A stretch of 9,827 nt of DNA from Alphaproteobacteria bacterium. Its GTDB lineage: Bacteria; Pseudomonadota; Alphaproteobacteria; Rhizobiales; Aestuariivirgaceae. The stretch lies in contig JAGRLX010000061.1 of NCBI GenBank assembly GCA_020441605.1, positions 1-9,827 on the forward strand. The letters are read 5' to 3'. Positions 1-6,530 of this stretch are shown here, in pieces. A program made the position numbers and the translations under genes. The stretch's first letter is position 1, and each line of letters begins with the position of its first letter. The notes under the pieces are model-generated. The model was not told the DNA's origin, made no database searches, and worked only from the letters and a program-made list of their open reading frames with translations.

Positions 1-1695
1 GCTCCCAAGGAACCATTCGTTCAGCCGTCTCGCCTGGGTTTCAAGCCGGTCCAAAAACGGACCCAAACCCATATCGTTCAAGTGGCGCCTGAGGCCAGCC
101 GCGTCAAGGCCTTCCGCAAGCGCCGCGCTATCTATGATTTGTGTACGGAGCGAGTCAAGCTCGCGGGTGATGAAATCGAGCCGGGAAAAGTCGTCGATCA
201 GTTCGTGCAGCAGTTCGGGATGGTTGATCATGGTGAGCACGATCATCCGTTCGCGCCGGGCCAACCCTTCGCCAGAACCCGCGGCGGCCACCAGCGCGCG
301 CAACTGCGGCGAGGGCGGCCCCTTGATATCCCAAGGCTTTTGCCCGTATTTCGCTGGTTTTCCCCGCCATGGCCCGGCCGTCCGGTCGGGCGCCCGCCTG
401 AGCCTCGCCCCAGCCTGGGGCTGGAACAAAGCCTGAAGCCGGGACCCCATGTCGGAAAGATAATGCTTTTTCACAACATCATCACCGATCCCATTGACAA
501 GATTACGTAAATCTCGTTCGAACTGAGCCTTGCGCTCAGGCGTCGATCGATCGTTCTCGGCGAGCGCCCGGTGCCACAGCATGTCGGACAGCGGCTGGGC
601 GGCCTCGATCACCGCCACCAGCGCCGCAGCACCTTCCGCCGCCAGCAGATCATCCGGATCCTTGCCTTCAGGCAGGATTGCAAAACGCAGCGAATGTCCT
701 GGCCGGAGCAGTGGCAGGGCCAGGTCCAGCGCCCGGTAGGCGGCCTTCAACCCCGCCGCATCGCCGTCGAAGCACAGGATAGGCTCCGGCGCCATGCGCC
801 ACAGGAGCGAAAGCTGGTCTTCGGTGAGGGCAGTGCCCAAGGGCGCCACCGCTTGGGCAAGGCCCGCCCGGTGCATGGCGATGACATCGACATAACCCTC
901 GACCGCGATGATCGTCCCAGACTCGTGAGCCGCCGCCCGTGCCCTGTCCAGATTGTACAACACCCGTCCCTTGTGAAAGAGCGGCGTCTCCGGCGAGTTG
1001 AGATACTTGGCCGGAACATCCTTCGACAAGGCCCGCCCGCCAAAGGCGATGACCTTGCCCCTGGGATCGCGGATCGGGAACATTACCCGGTCGCGGAACC
1101 GGTCGAAACTCGCCCCCTCGCCCTGGATGATGAGACCGGCCTCGACCATCTGCTCCGGCGTAATCCCTTTCTGCGCCAGATGGTTACGCAGCGCCGTCCG
1201 GTCGTCGGGCGCGTAGCCGAGCCGGAAGTCCTTCTGGATGGCCGGGGAGAGCTGACGGTCGGAGAGGTAGCCACGGGCCCGGGCCCCGCGCGCCGACTGC
1301 AACTCCGCCTCGAAGAACTTCGAGGCAATTTCCATGACATCATAAAGGCTTGCCCGCTGTTCTTCACGCTTCACATCAGTTTCCGACAGACGGGGCATTG
1401 GCAGTCCCGCCTCCAGGGCGAGACTCTCGACCGCCTCCGGAAAGCTCAGGCCTTCCTTCTCAACCAGGAATGTGAAGATGTCGCCCGACACCTTGCAGCC
1501 GAAACAATGATAGCGGCCCTTCTTATCCTCGACATGGAAGGAGGGCGATTTCTCGCCATGGAATGGACAGCAGGCCCAGTAGTCGCCCTTGCCCGGATTG
1601 GTCTTGCGCCGGTCCCACGCCACCTTGCGCCCGACCACCGCGGAAATCGGGATCCGGTTGCGAATGTCATCGAGAAACGCGGGCGGGAAACGCAT
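1..1695 (-). CDS. dnaG: DNA primase DnaG, 3' end cut by window edge
   Basis: DnaG makes the short RNA primers for Okazaki fragments and leading-strand starts, working with the DnaB helicase at the replication fork. The 565 visible codons show the family in order. The N-terminal zinc-binding domain has ligands C43, H46, C64 and C67 (CPFH and CFGC). The central polymerase core follows, including the DRVMFPIRD stretch near residue 200. The TOPRIM part carries E266 in EGYVDV and the metal-binding D310 and D312 in DGDAAG; these positions nearly equal those of E. coli (E265, D309, D311). After a basic, proline-rich linker near residues 410-440, a helical C-terminal region corresponding to the helicase-interaction domain begins; its end lies beyond base 1. 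DnaG proteins are usually 600-640 residues, so a few dozen residues are missing. The start is firm: an in-frame TAG lies at 1705-1707 and none of the three codons between it and the ATG is a start codon. No Shine-Dalgarno sequence precedes the ATG. Confidence 0.97.
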   Translation of the reverse strand, partial: MRFPPAFLDDIRNRIPISAVVGRKVAWDRRKTNPGKGDYWACCPFHGEKSPSFHVEDKKGRYHCFGCKVSGDIFTFLVEKEGLSFPEAVESLALEAGLPMPRLSETDVKREEQRASLYDVMEIASKFFEAELQSARGARARGYLSDRQLSPAIQKDFRLGYAPDDRTALRNHLAQKGITPEQMVEAGLIIQGEGASFDRFRDRVMFPIRDPRGKVIAFGGRALSKDVPAKYLNSPETPLFHKGRVLYNLDRARAAAHESGTIIAVEGYVDVIAMHRAGLAQAVAPLGTALTEDQLSLLWRMAPEPILCFDGDAAGLKAAYRALDLALPLLRPGHSLRFAILPEGKDPDDLLAAEGAAALVAVIEAAQPLSDMLWHRALAENDRSTPERKAQFERDLRNLVNGIGDDVVKKHYLSDMGSRLQALFQPQAGARLRRAPDRTAGPWRGKPAKYGQKPWDIKGPPSPQLRALVAAAGSGEGLARRERMIVLTMINHPELLHELIDDFSRLDFITRELDSLRTQIIDSAALAEGLDAAGLRRHLNDMGLGPFLDRLETQARRLNEWFLGS

Positions 1696-1701
1696 GGGAG
1701 T

Positions 1702-1730
1702 GTTCTAGACCAGATCGCCCCTGAGAACAA
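1702..1730 (-). promoter_or_regulatory. Candidate dnaG promoter giving a leaderless transcript
   Basis: Reading the minus strand, TTGTTC (1730-1725) is followed after exactly 17 bases by TAGAAC (1707-1702). The -10 hexamer matches the sigma-70 consensus at four of six positions and the -35 at three. Transcription would begin six to eight bases further on, at about 1694-1696, essentially on the A of the dnaG ATG at 1695. This fits the lack of a ribosome-binding site. It is a motif call only, and dnaG could also be reached by read-through from the gene ending at 1774. Confidence 0.35.
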
Positions 1731-1773
1731 AACGTGATTTGCCGCGATGCCGGATGCCGCGTCGCCCGGCACC

Positions 1774-2520
1774 TCAATAGAGCTTGGCCTTGCCTGGCAA
1801 AACGCACCGGTATTTGCGCCGGCCCTGGGCATTGGTGTACCAGTTGGCGACTCGTCGCGTCCCGCACTTGTCACTGCGCTTGCCGGCCCGCTTCTTGGCG
1901 CTGCCAGAAGCCGAGGCGGTGCGCGTGGCCTTCTTGGCGGGTTTCGCCGGAGCTTCGGCCGCGGACGGCTCTCCCTGGTCCGGCATGTCGGGCGTTTCGT
2001 CCACCGCCACGCCGTCACCCACCATCGCGGACTCGGAGGCCCCGTCACCCGTCTCCGGTGGTGCCGCTTCCGGTTGGGGCGGCTCCTGAGAGACCTGCAC
2101 CGTGGTTGCCGTCTCGGCAGGCCGCAATTCCTCGTCCGAAGGCCGCTGCACATGGATCACCGTCACGCCAGGCTGCTCCGGTGCTGCCGGCGTCATCGCC
2201 TGCTTGCCTTCGGCTTCGAGCGACAGCGCCATACCCCCCTGGCCTGAGACGAGCTTCCGCTTCGGATTGGGCTCGAGACCCTCGAACGGCGCGTCAGGCT
2301 CGGGCGCCGTGGCACCTGCATCGACTGGCAGACCAAGGGCCAGCCGCACCCGAGGGTGACTGACCGCCGCCGCCGGTGTCGCCATCAGCAGGTTTTTCTC
2401 CGTGTCCTGATGAATGAGCACGGCGCAGGACACCTTGCCCGCGACGGTCTCGTTCGCGGTGTGCTGCAAAGGGCTGATACATTGACTGCCAACCAGAATG
2501 ACGACTTCGACAAGCTTCAT
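1774..2520 (-). CDS. Hypothetical protein with acidic linker and basic C-terminus
   Basis: I do not recognise this 248-residue protein. Residues 1-65 look compact and mixed, but the N-terminus is not a convincing signal peptide. Residues about 70-190 are low-complexity, rich in Pro, Glu, Ala and Thr and strongly acidic, and are probably disordered. From about 191 the composition flips to Lys/Arg/Ala, ending in a short ordered-looking segment with two cysteines, C219 and C239, around TRRVANWYTNAQGRRKYRC. A basic tail of this kind could bind nucleic acid, but that is inference. Codon use is like its neighbours and there is no internal stop, supporting a real gene. The ATG at 2520 has a weak GGGA five to six bases upstream, within a small hairpin (CCCAC/GTGGG). 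It lies 78 bases upstream of dnaG on the same strand and downstream of the FAD oxidase gene. A later start is possible. Confidence 0.65.
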   Translation of the reverse strand: MKLVEVVILVGSQCISPLQHTANETVAGKVSCAVLIHQDTEKNLLMATPAAAVSHPRVRLALGLPVDAGATAPEPDAPFEGLEPNPKRKLVSGQGGMALSLEAEGKQAMTPAAPEQPGVTVIHVQRPSDEELRPAETATTVQVSQEPPQPEAAPPETGDGASESAMVGDGVAVDETPDMPDQGEPSAAEAPAKPAKKATRTASASGSAKKRAGKRSDKCGTRRVANWYTNAQGRRKYRCVLPGKAKLY

Positions 2521-2548
2521 ATGTTTCCCACTTCTGGTGGGAGGGTGC

Positions 2549-2575
2549 CGGAAAATTGGGGCCTCAAGATGGCCC
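2549..2575 (-). terminator. Weak candidate terminator after the FAD oxidase gene
   Basis: On the minus strand, about 50 bases after the oxidase stop codon, GGGCC (2575-2571) pairs with GGCCC (2563-2559) across a 7-base loop. CAATTTTCC follows, giving a run of only four T residues. The stem is short and the T-tract poor, so partial termination is the most that can be claimed. It lies between the oxidase and the hypothetical gene starting at 2520. Confidence 0.35.
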
Positions 2576-2625
2576 GCGCATGACCCGATCCGCCATCCAA
2601 CTGCCGCGCCGGCGCCATCTTTTCC

Positions 2626-3915
2626 TCAGATCCCCAACTGGTCGCGGATGCGGCCATAGACAAGCCGGAACCCCACGCCCAGCCTGTGGAAGCGATGGAA
2701 GCTGATCGGCGCGATATCAGTCACCGGCATCGGCAATTCCTCACGCCGCGCCCCGCGGATGCGCCGGGCGATCACGTCGCCCATGGCCGTTCCCATGGCC
2801 ACGCCACGGCCATTGTAGCCGAGGCAGACATGGACGTTGTCGGCTGGCTCATGCAAGTGGATGTGATGATCGGTGGTAATGGCCACCTGCCCGTTCCACA
2901 CGTGGGTGAAGGGTACCTCGCCGAGGTGTGGCCACAGCTGCCGCGTATAGTCGATGAGCCTTTGCGCATCGCCGAACTCAGTGACATCCCGCTGCTGGCT
3001 GCGGCCGCCCATCAACATCCGGTTCCATTTGTCCAGCCGATAGTAGACAGTGTTGTTGGCGACCTCATAGAGCACGCTACCCGAAGGCATCACCGTGCGC
3101 GCGAGATTGTCGCTCAACGGCGCGGTAGCCACGATCGTCGTGTAGACCGGGACGAGGCTCCGGCGCAGGCCAGGCCAGAGATCGTCCGTATACGCATTGG
3201 TGGCGATGACCAGATGCTCGGCGCTTACATCGCCCCTGGGCGTGTTCACCCGCCAGCCGCCGCCGTGGCGCGCAATGCCGGTGGCAGGCGAGCCGCCGAA
3301 AACCTGCGCGCCGGCGCCCTGGGCCGCCGCCGCCAGCCCCCGCGCATAGCCCAGGGGATTGACCTTGCCACCTTGCGGGAACCGGATGCCGCCGAGATAG
3401 CGGTCCGTGCCGGTCGCCTCGCGCAACTGGCCGGCATCCATCCACGTCGCCGGCGAACCGGTCCGTTGCAACTGGGCGAAGGTGCTGCGCGCCGCCGCCA
3501 GTTTCTTGTCATAGAAGGCCACCCGGAGCGTGCCGGTCTGCTCCGCTTCGCAGTCGATGGCATGGGCCTTGACCAGGCCGAACACCTTGTCGGGCGCAGC
3601 ACTCGAGAACGACAGCATCCTTTGCCCGAGATCCGCGCCGAAATCGGCGATCACCTGATCAGGGTCGGGATAGATGCCGGGATTGACCTGCCCGCCATTC
3701 CGCCCCGACGCGCCCCAGCCGGGCTCATGGGCCTCGATGACCATCGTATCGATGCCCCGCTCTGCAAGATGCAGCGCCGCCGACAACCCCGTATAACCAC
3801 CGCCGATCACTGCGACGGAGGTCTTGTGGCTCCCCGCCAGTTCCGCGACCGGCGCCAGCGGCCGCGCGGTTTCGGCATAGACGCTCTTGGGCAGGGGCAG
3901 GCGAGTAGCGGACAT
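2626..3915 (-). CDS. FAD-dependent amine oxidase, PuuB/OrdL (DadA-like) family
   Basis: This is a 429-residue flavoprotein of the DAO superfamily, which oxidises a primary or secondary amine with FAD and usually passes electrons to oxygen, giving an aldehyde or keto product, ammonia or amine, and peroxide. The closest recognised type is gamma-glutamylputrescine oxidase (E. coli PuuB is of nearly the same length). Signs are an N-terminal lead-in with SVYAETA, the dinucleotide-binding GGGYTG at 38-43, the GASGRNGGQV motif at 68-77, typical of PuuB/OrdL, a central substrate domain, and the C-terminal FAD-contact GYNGRGVAMGT at 367-377. The start at 3915 is chosen because AAAGGA lies eight bases upstream (3929-3924); an in-frame ATG at 3999 would add 28 residues without homology or a good ribosome site. 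No puuA, puuC, puuD or aminotransferase gene is adjacent, so the substrate (glutamylated polyamine, amino acid or other amine) is not settled. The exported-protein gene at 4122 is divergent. Confidence 0.88.
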   Translation of the reverse strand: MSATRLPLPKSVYAETARPLAPVAELAGSHKTSVAVIGGGYTGLSAALHLAERGIDTMVIEAHEPGWGASGRNGGQVNPGIYPDPDQVIADFGADLGQRMLSFSSAAPDKVFGLVKAHAIDCEAEQTGTLRVAFYDKKLAAARSTFAQLQRTGSPATWMDAGQLREATGTDRYLGGIRFPQGGKVNPLGYARGLAAAAQGAGAQVFGGSPATGIARHGGGWRVNTPRGDVSAEHLVIATNAYTDDLWPGLRRSLVPVYTTIVATAPLSDNLARTVMPSGSVLYEVANNTVYYRLDKWNRMLMGGRSQQRDVTEFGDAQRLIDYTRQLWPHLGEVPFTHVWNGQVAITTDHHIHLHEPADNVHVCLGYNGRGVAMGTAMGDVIARRIRGARREELPMPVTDIAPISFHRFHRLGVGFRLVYGRIRDQLGI

Positions 3916-3958
3916 CGGATTTTTCCTTTGCAGGCAATCCGCCGGCACAGGATCCGGC
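3916..3958 (-). promoter_or_regulatory. Two adjoining hairpins in the FAD oxidase leader, RBS in one loop
   Basis: On the minus strand, GCCGG (3958-3954) pairs with CCGGC (3945-3941) across eight bases. Immediately after it, CGGATT (3941-3936) pairs with AATCCG (3921-3916) across a 14-base loop holding the Shine-Dalgarno AAAGGA. The second stem ends directly at the ATG (3915-3913). The hairpins share base 3941, so they may compete or stack. The pairing is visible in the sequence; a regulatory role is inference, and stems of five and six pairs can arise by chance. Confidence 0.3.
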
Positions 3959-4121
3959 AAGGATTTCAGTCTTGTGCATGCAAACCCATGGAGTGGCAAG
4001 TGGCGAAGCTGGCCTGCCGCACCGTGTCACGATTGAAATTGCCCGGCTGCACGGCCGCCATTCCGCAAGCCTCAAGGATGCGCTAAGGACTCCGGGTCCG
4101 TACCACGGGAGGGATTGCGTC

Positions 4122-4937
4122 TTGCGGAAGATTCGCCTGGCCTTGAGTCTATCCTGCCTGCTGATCGCGTCATTCCCGCTGCGCGCCGCGGAGGTAACCC
4201 TCACCACAATTCCCTCCACCGCGGCCCACCGCGACAAGGACCTGTGGCGGCGGGCCATGACCGCCTTCTACGGTCCCTATGACAAGACGCAGAAATGCTG
4301 GGTCGGTAATTTCGATGGCAGGCGATTCTGCATGCGGCCGCACAAGCTGCAGAAGGTCAGCGCCGGACAGTCGACCCGCTATTTTCTCGCGATCGGCGGC
4401 AAGCCCCTGGACGAGGACAATTCCTGCCATGCCTGTGCCGGCGCCATGGGATTGTTCGTTCTGAGCGATGCCACGCCGATGTTGGGCCTGGTCGCCCGCA
4501 ACGATGGCTATGAAGCCATGGGCAGTTGGGGTGACGCACCGCCCGAGGAGAATGTGGACATTCACCGCATCGGCACACCTGACACTTTCGCCTGGACCAT
4601 CAGGACCGGGTGGACGGGCCAGGGCGTGATGAGCGAGGTCTTGCTGGTCCGGGGGCTGGTCGGTGAGCGCGTGGTCGACCTCGGGCAGATTCCGCTCTCC
4701 TATTCGGACGAGGGCAATTGCGAGGACGGCACCAATCTCATGACCGGCGAGAAATGCTCCAGCGTGACCTTCGAGCCGGTCTATGCGGCGGAGGGCGGCC
4801 GCTTCGGCGATATTCTGCTCAAGGCTTCCGGACTCTATAAGGGCGAAAGCCTCACTGCCACCTACCGCATGCTGTTCAACGCGCAGACTATGGCCTATGG
4901 CTTGCCGGAAAATTTTCCGGAGGGCCTGTCCCCCTGA
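4122..4937 (+). CDS. Exported protein of unknown function with six mature cysteines
   Basis: I do not recognise this family. The best start is the TTG at 4122: it has GGGAGG (4107-4112) nine bases upstream and yields a 271-residue protein with a standard signal peptide, a basic RKIR head, a hydrophobic run at residues 6-19 and likely cleavage near LRA/AE at 20-24. An ATG far upstream (3972) would put about 50 unrelated residues before the signal. The predicted mature protein has cysteines at 59, 70, 102, 105, 200 and 212, an even number suited to disulfides in the periplasm. C102-H-A-C105 is a CXXC but is not followed by His, so it is not a c-type heme site. The remainder looks like a compact alpha/beta domain with no lipobox (C12 lies inside the signal core) and no transmembrane segment. 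It is divergent from the FAD oxidase across 206 bases and 91 bases upstream of the EamA gene. Confidence 0.75.
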   Translation: MRKIRLALSLSCLLIASFPLRAAEVTLTTIPSTAAHRDKDLWRRAMTAFYGPYDKTQKCWVGNFDGRRFCMRPHKLQKVSAGQSTRYFLAIGGKPLDEDNSCHACAGAMGLFVLSDATPMLGLVARNDGYEAMGSWGDAPPEENVDIHRIGTPDTFAWTIRTGWTGQGVMSEVLLVRGLVGERVVDLGQIPLSYSDEGNCEDGTNLMTGEKCSSVTFEPVYAAEGGRFGDILLKASGLYKGESLTATYRMLFNAQTMAYGLPENFPEGLSP

Positions 4938-4942
4938 CGCGA

Positions 4943-4973
4943 TTGACAAGCCGAGGCATGCCGGGGCTACATG
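4943..4973 (+). promoter_or_regulatory. Candidate promoter of the EamA transporter gene
   Basis: A perfect -35 hexamer TTGACA (4943-4948) is followed by GCTACAT around 4966-4972, giving a spacer of 17-19 bases depending on alignment. The -10 match is only partial (TACATG at 19, CTACAT at 18). A start near 4980 would give a leader of about 50 bases before the ATG at 5029. The site begins six bases after the stop of the exported-protein gene, suggesting that the two genes need not be one transcript. Confidence 0.4.
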
Positions 4974-5028
4974 CGGCCTACGCCCGCGTGCGCTTCCTCC
5001 GGCACCGTCACCCGACTATGGTCCGGCC

Positions 5029-5910
5029 ATGCCCAAGACCAAGCCCCTCTGGCTGATTCTCGCACCTTTCATTTTCCTGCTGCTCTGGTCCGGCGGATTT
5101 GCCGTCGCCAAGCTTGGCATACGGCATGCCGAGCCTCTGAGCTTTCTCGTTCTGCGCTACACCAGCGTGCTGGTGCTTCTGGCCCCCTTTGTCGCCATCA
5201 TACGGCCGCCGGTGCCGCAACGCCCGGCCGACTGGATGCACCTCGCGGTCGTAGGCCTCCTCATACAGACGGTCTACTTCGGCCTTTCCTATGTGGCGTT
5301 CAAGGCAGGCATGTCGGCCGGCGGCGTGGCAATTATCGTCTGCCTGCAGCCGATCCTGGTTGGCCTCATCGCCCCGCGCTTCGCCGGCGAAAGGGTCGGG
5401 CCCTGGCGCTGGGCCGGGCTCGTGCTGGGACTGTCAGGCGCCAGCGTGGTGATCTGGTCGCGCTCTACCATTTCGGCCGAAAGTCCCTGGGGTATCGTCG
5501 CCACCCTGGGTGCGCTGTGCGGCATCACCGTGGGCACATTGTGGGAGAAGCGCTTCGGCAAGAGCCACCATCCGGTGACGGCCAATGCGGTACAATACCT
5601 AGCAGGTCTTGCCGGCACCCTGCCCTTCGCCATGGCCTTCGAGAACTTCACCTTCGAATGGACCCTGCCCTTCCTCGCGGCCCTCGGCTATCTGGTGATC
5701 GGCAATTCGATCATCGCCATGAGCCTGTTGCTGGCCATGATCCGCGCCGGCGAGGTGAGCCGGGTGTCCTCGCTCTTCTATCTCGTTCCGCCGATTTCGG
5801 CGCTGATCGCCTGGCCGGTGCTGGGCGAGGCCATGCCGCCCCTCGGCTGGGCCGGATTTGCCCTTGCCGCCGCCGGGGTCGCGGTCGCCAGCCGAAAGCC
5901 CCGCAATTGA
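5029..5910 (+). CDS. EamA-family (DMT superfamily) inner-membrane transporter
   Basis: This is a 293-residue drug/metabolite transporter family permease, the usual length for the two-domain type. Ten hydrophobic segments can be followed, roughly at 8-25, 37-58, 70-92, 97-117, 127-144, 154-171, 186-204, 213-236, 247-264 and 271-288, forming two EamA repeats of five helices. Typical family features are WSGGFAVAKLG early in the first repeat, LRYTS in the second helix, and SSLFYLVPPISALIAWPVLGE near the end of the second repeat. Members generally export amino acids or other small metabolites; the substrate cannot be read from sequence. The ATG at 5029 was chosen because it begins just before the first helix. 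The frame stays open upstream to 4783, but that stretch overlaps the previous gene and has no membrane or family signal. The ribosome site is weak. A candidate promoter lies just upstream, and ohr begins 71 bases downstream. Confidence 0.92.
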   Translation: MPKTKPLWLILAPFIFLLLWSGGFAVAKLGIRHAEPLSFLVLRYTSVLVLLAPFVAIIRPPVPQRPADWMHLAVVGLLIQTVYFGLSYVAFKAGMSAGGVAIIVCLQPILVGLIAPRFAGERVGPWRWAGLVLGLSGASVVIWSRSTISAESPWGIVATLGALCGITVGTLWEKRFGKSHHPVTANAVQYLAGLAGTLPFAMAFENFTFEWTLPFLAALGYLVIGNSIIAMSLLLAMIRAGEVSRVSSLFYLVPPISALIAWPVLGEAMPPLGWAGFALAAAGVAVASRKPRN

Positions 5911-5981
5911 CTTGAGTTCGGCCGCAGGCACATCCAAATTACCTCATCAACCGTAACGACAGCAGAAAGGGAGAACCATCC

Positions 5982-6416
5982 ATGACCATCAAGGCCATCT
6001 ACACCGCCCATGCGACTTCCGTTGGCGGCCGCGGCGGCGGAACCGCCAAGACTGCCGACGGCGCCCTCGATCTCAAGATCGACAATCCACCCGAGATGGG
6101 CGGCAAGGGAGAGGGGGTCAACCCCGAGCAGCTCTTCGCCATCGGCTATTCGAGCTGCTATCTCGGCGCGATGAAATACGTCGCCGGCAAGCTGAACCCG
6201 CCGGTGAAACTGGCCGACAGCGCATCCGCCACCGCCCATGTGAGCTTCGGCCCACGCGATGATAACGAAGGCTTCGGGATCGCGGTCACCATGGATGTGA
6301 ACCTGCCTGGCGTCGACAAGGCCGTGGCCGCTGACATCGCAGCCAAGGCCCATGTCGTGTGCCCCTACTCCCATGCCACCAAGGGCAACATCGCAGTGAC
6401 GACGAACATCGTCTAG
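5982..6416 (+). CDS. ohr: Organic hydroperoxide reductase Ohr (OsmC family)
   Basis: Ohr is a cytoplasmic thiol peroxidase that reduces organic and fatty-acid hydroperoxides, recycled by lipoylated proteins. The 144-residue protein is full length. The peroxidatic cysteine is C59 in GYSSCY and the resolving cysteine is C127 in VCPYSHATKGN; the conserved active-site partners R17 (GGRGG) and E49 (NPEQLF) are present. These residues separate Ohr from the OsmC and YhfA branches of the superfamily. The ATG at 5982 has AAAGGGAG (5966-5973) eight bases upstream, a strong ribosome site. A TTGACT at 5907-5912 overlaps the EamA stop, but no convincing -10 box follows. The usual MarR-type regulator gene ohrR is not next to it in this window, so its control is unknown here. 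A GC-rich hairpin follows 40 bases after the stop. Confidence 0.96.
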   Translation: MTIKAIYTAHATSVGGRGGGTAKTADGALDLKIDNPPEMGGKGEGVNPEQLFAIGYSSCYLGAMKYVAGKLNPPVKLADSASATAHVSFGPRDDNEGFGIAVTMDVNLPGVDKAVAADIAAKAHVVCPYSHATKGNIAVTTNIV

Positions 6417-6455
6417 CACCTGGTGGCGCGGCGCAAGTCAGTCGCCCTATCGAGA

Positions 6456-6484
6456 TCAGCCCGGATCGAGCCGGTCCGGGCTGA
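6456..6484. terminator. 10-bp perfect hairpin after ohr, possible terminator
   Basis: TCAGCCCGGA (6456-6465) and TCCGGGCTGA (6475-6484) are exact inverted repeats around a 9-base loop, 40 bases beyond the ohr stop and 46 bases before the sulfotransferase ATG. The stem is long and GC-rich enough to form in RNA. There is no T-run after it on either strand, so it is not a classic intrinsic terminator. It could stabilise the 3' end of ohr mRNA, act as a weak terminator, or be a dispersed palindromic repeat; only one copy is in this window. Confidence 0.45.
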
Positions 6485-6530
6485 CCGCAACACACGCCAG
6501 CAGGTCCCGGCCAAATCAGGTTGCTTTCGG

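Noticed and set aside
571..1737. A 388-codon open frame on the plus strand opposite dnaG
   Set aside because: It is a shadow of the primase coding frame; the opposite strand carries the zinc-binding and TOPRIM motifs.
3916..3999. N-terminal extension of the FAD oxidase to the ATG at 3999
   Set aside because: The strong ribosome site is in front of the ATG at 3915, and the extra 28 residues resemble no part of the family.
2686..4086. A 466-codon open frame on the plus strand opposite the FAD oxidase
   Set aside because: It is exactly antisense to a clear FAD protein, is full of Arg/Ala/Gly/Pro as expected from GC-rich third positions, and shows no domain.
4431..4445. CHAC in the exported protein as a possible heme-c attachment site
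   Set aside because: The c-type heme motif needs His right after the second cysteine; here Ala follows, so only a CXXC can be claimed.
6423..6530. A longer sulfotransferase starting at the ATG at 6423
   Set aside because: The added 36 residues run through the 10-bp palindrome, have no family similarity, and relatives begin a few residues before the PAPS loop, matching the ATG at 6531.
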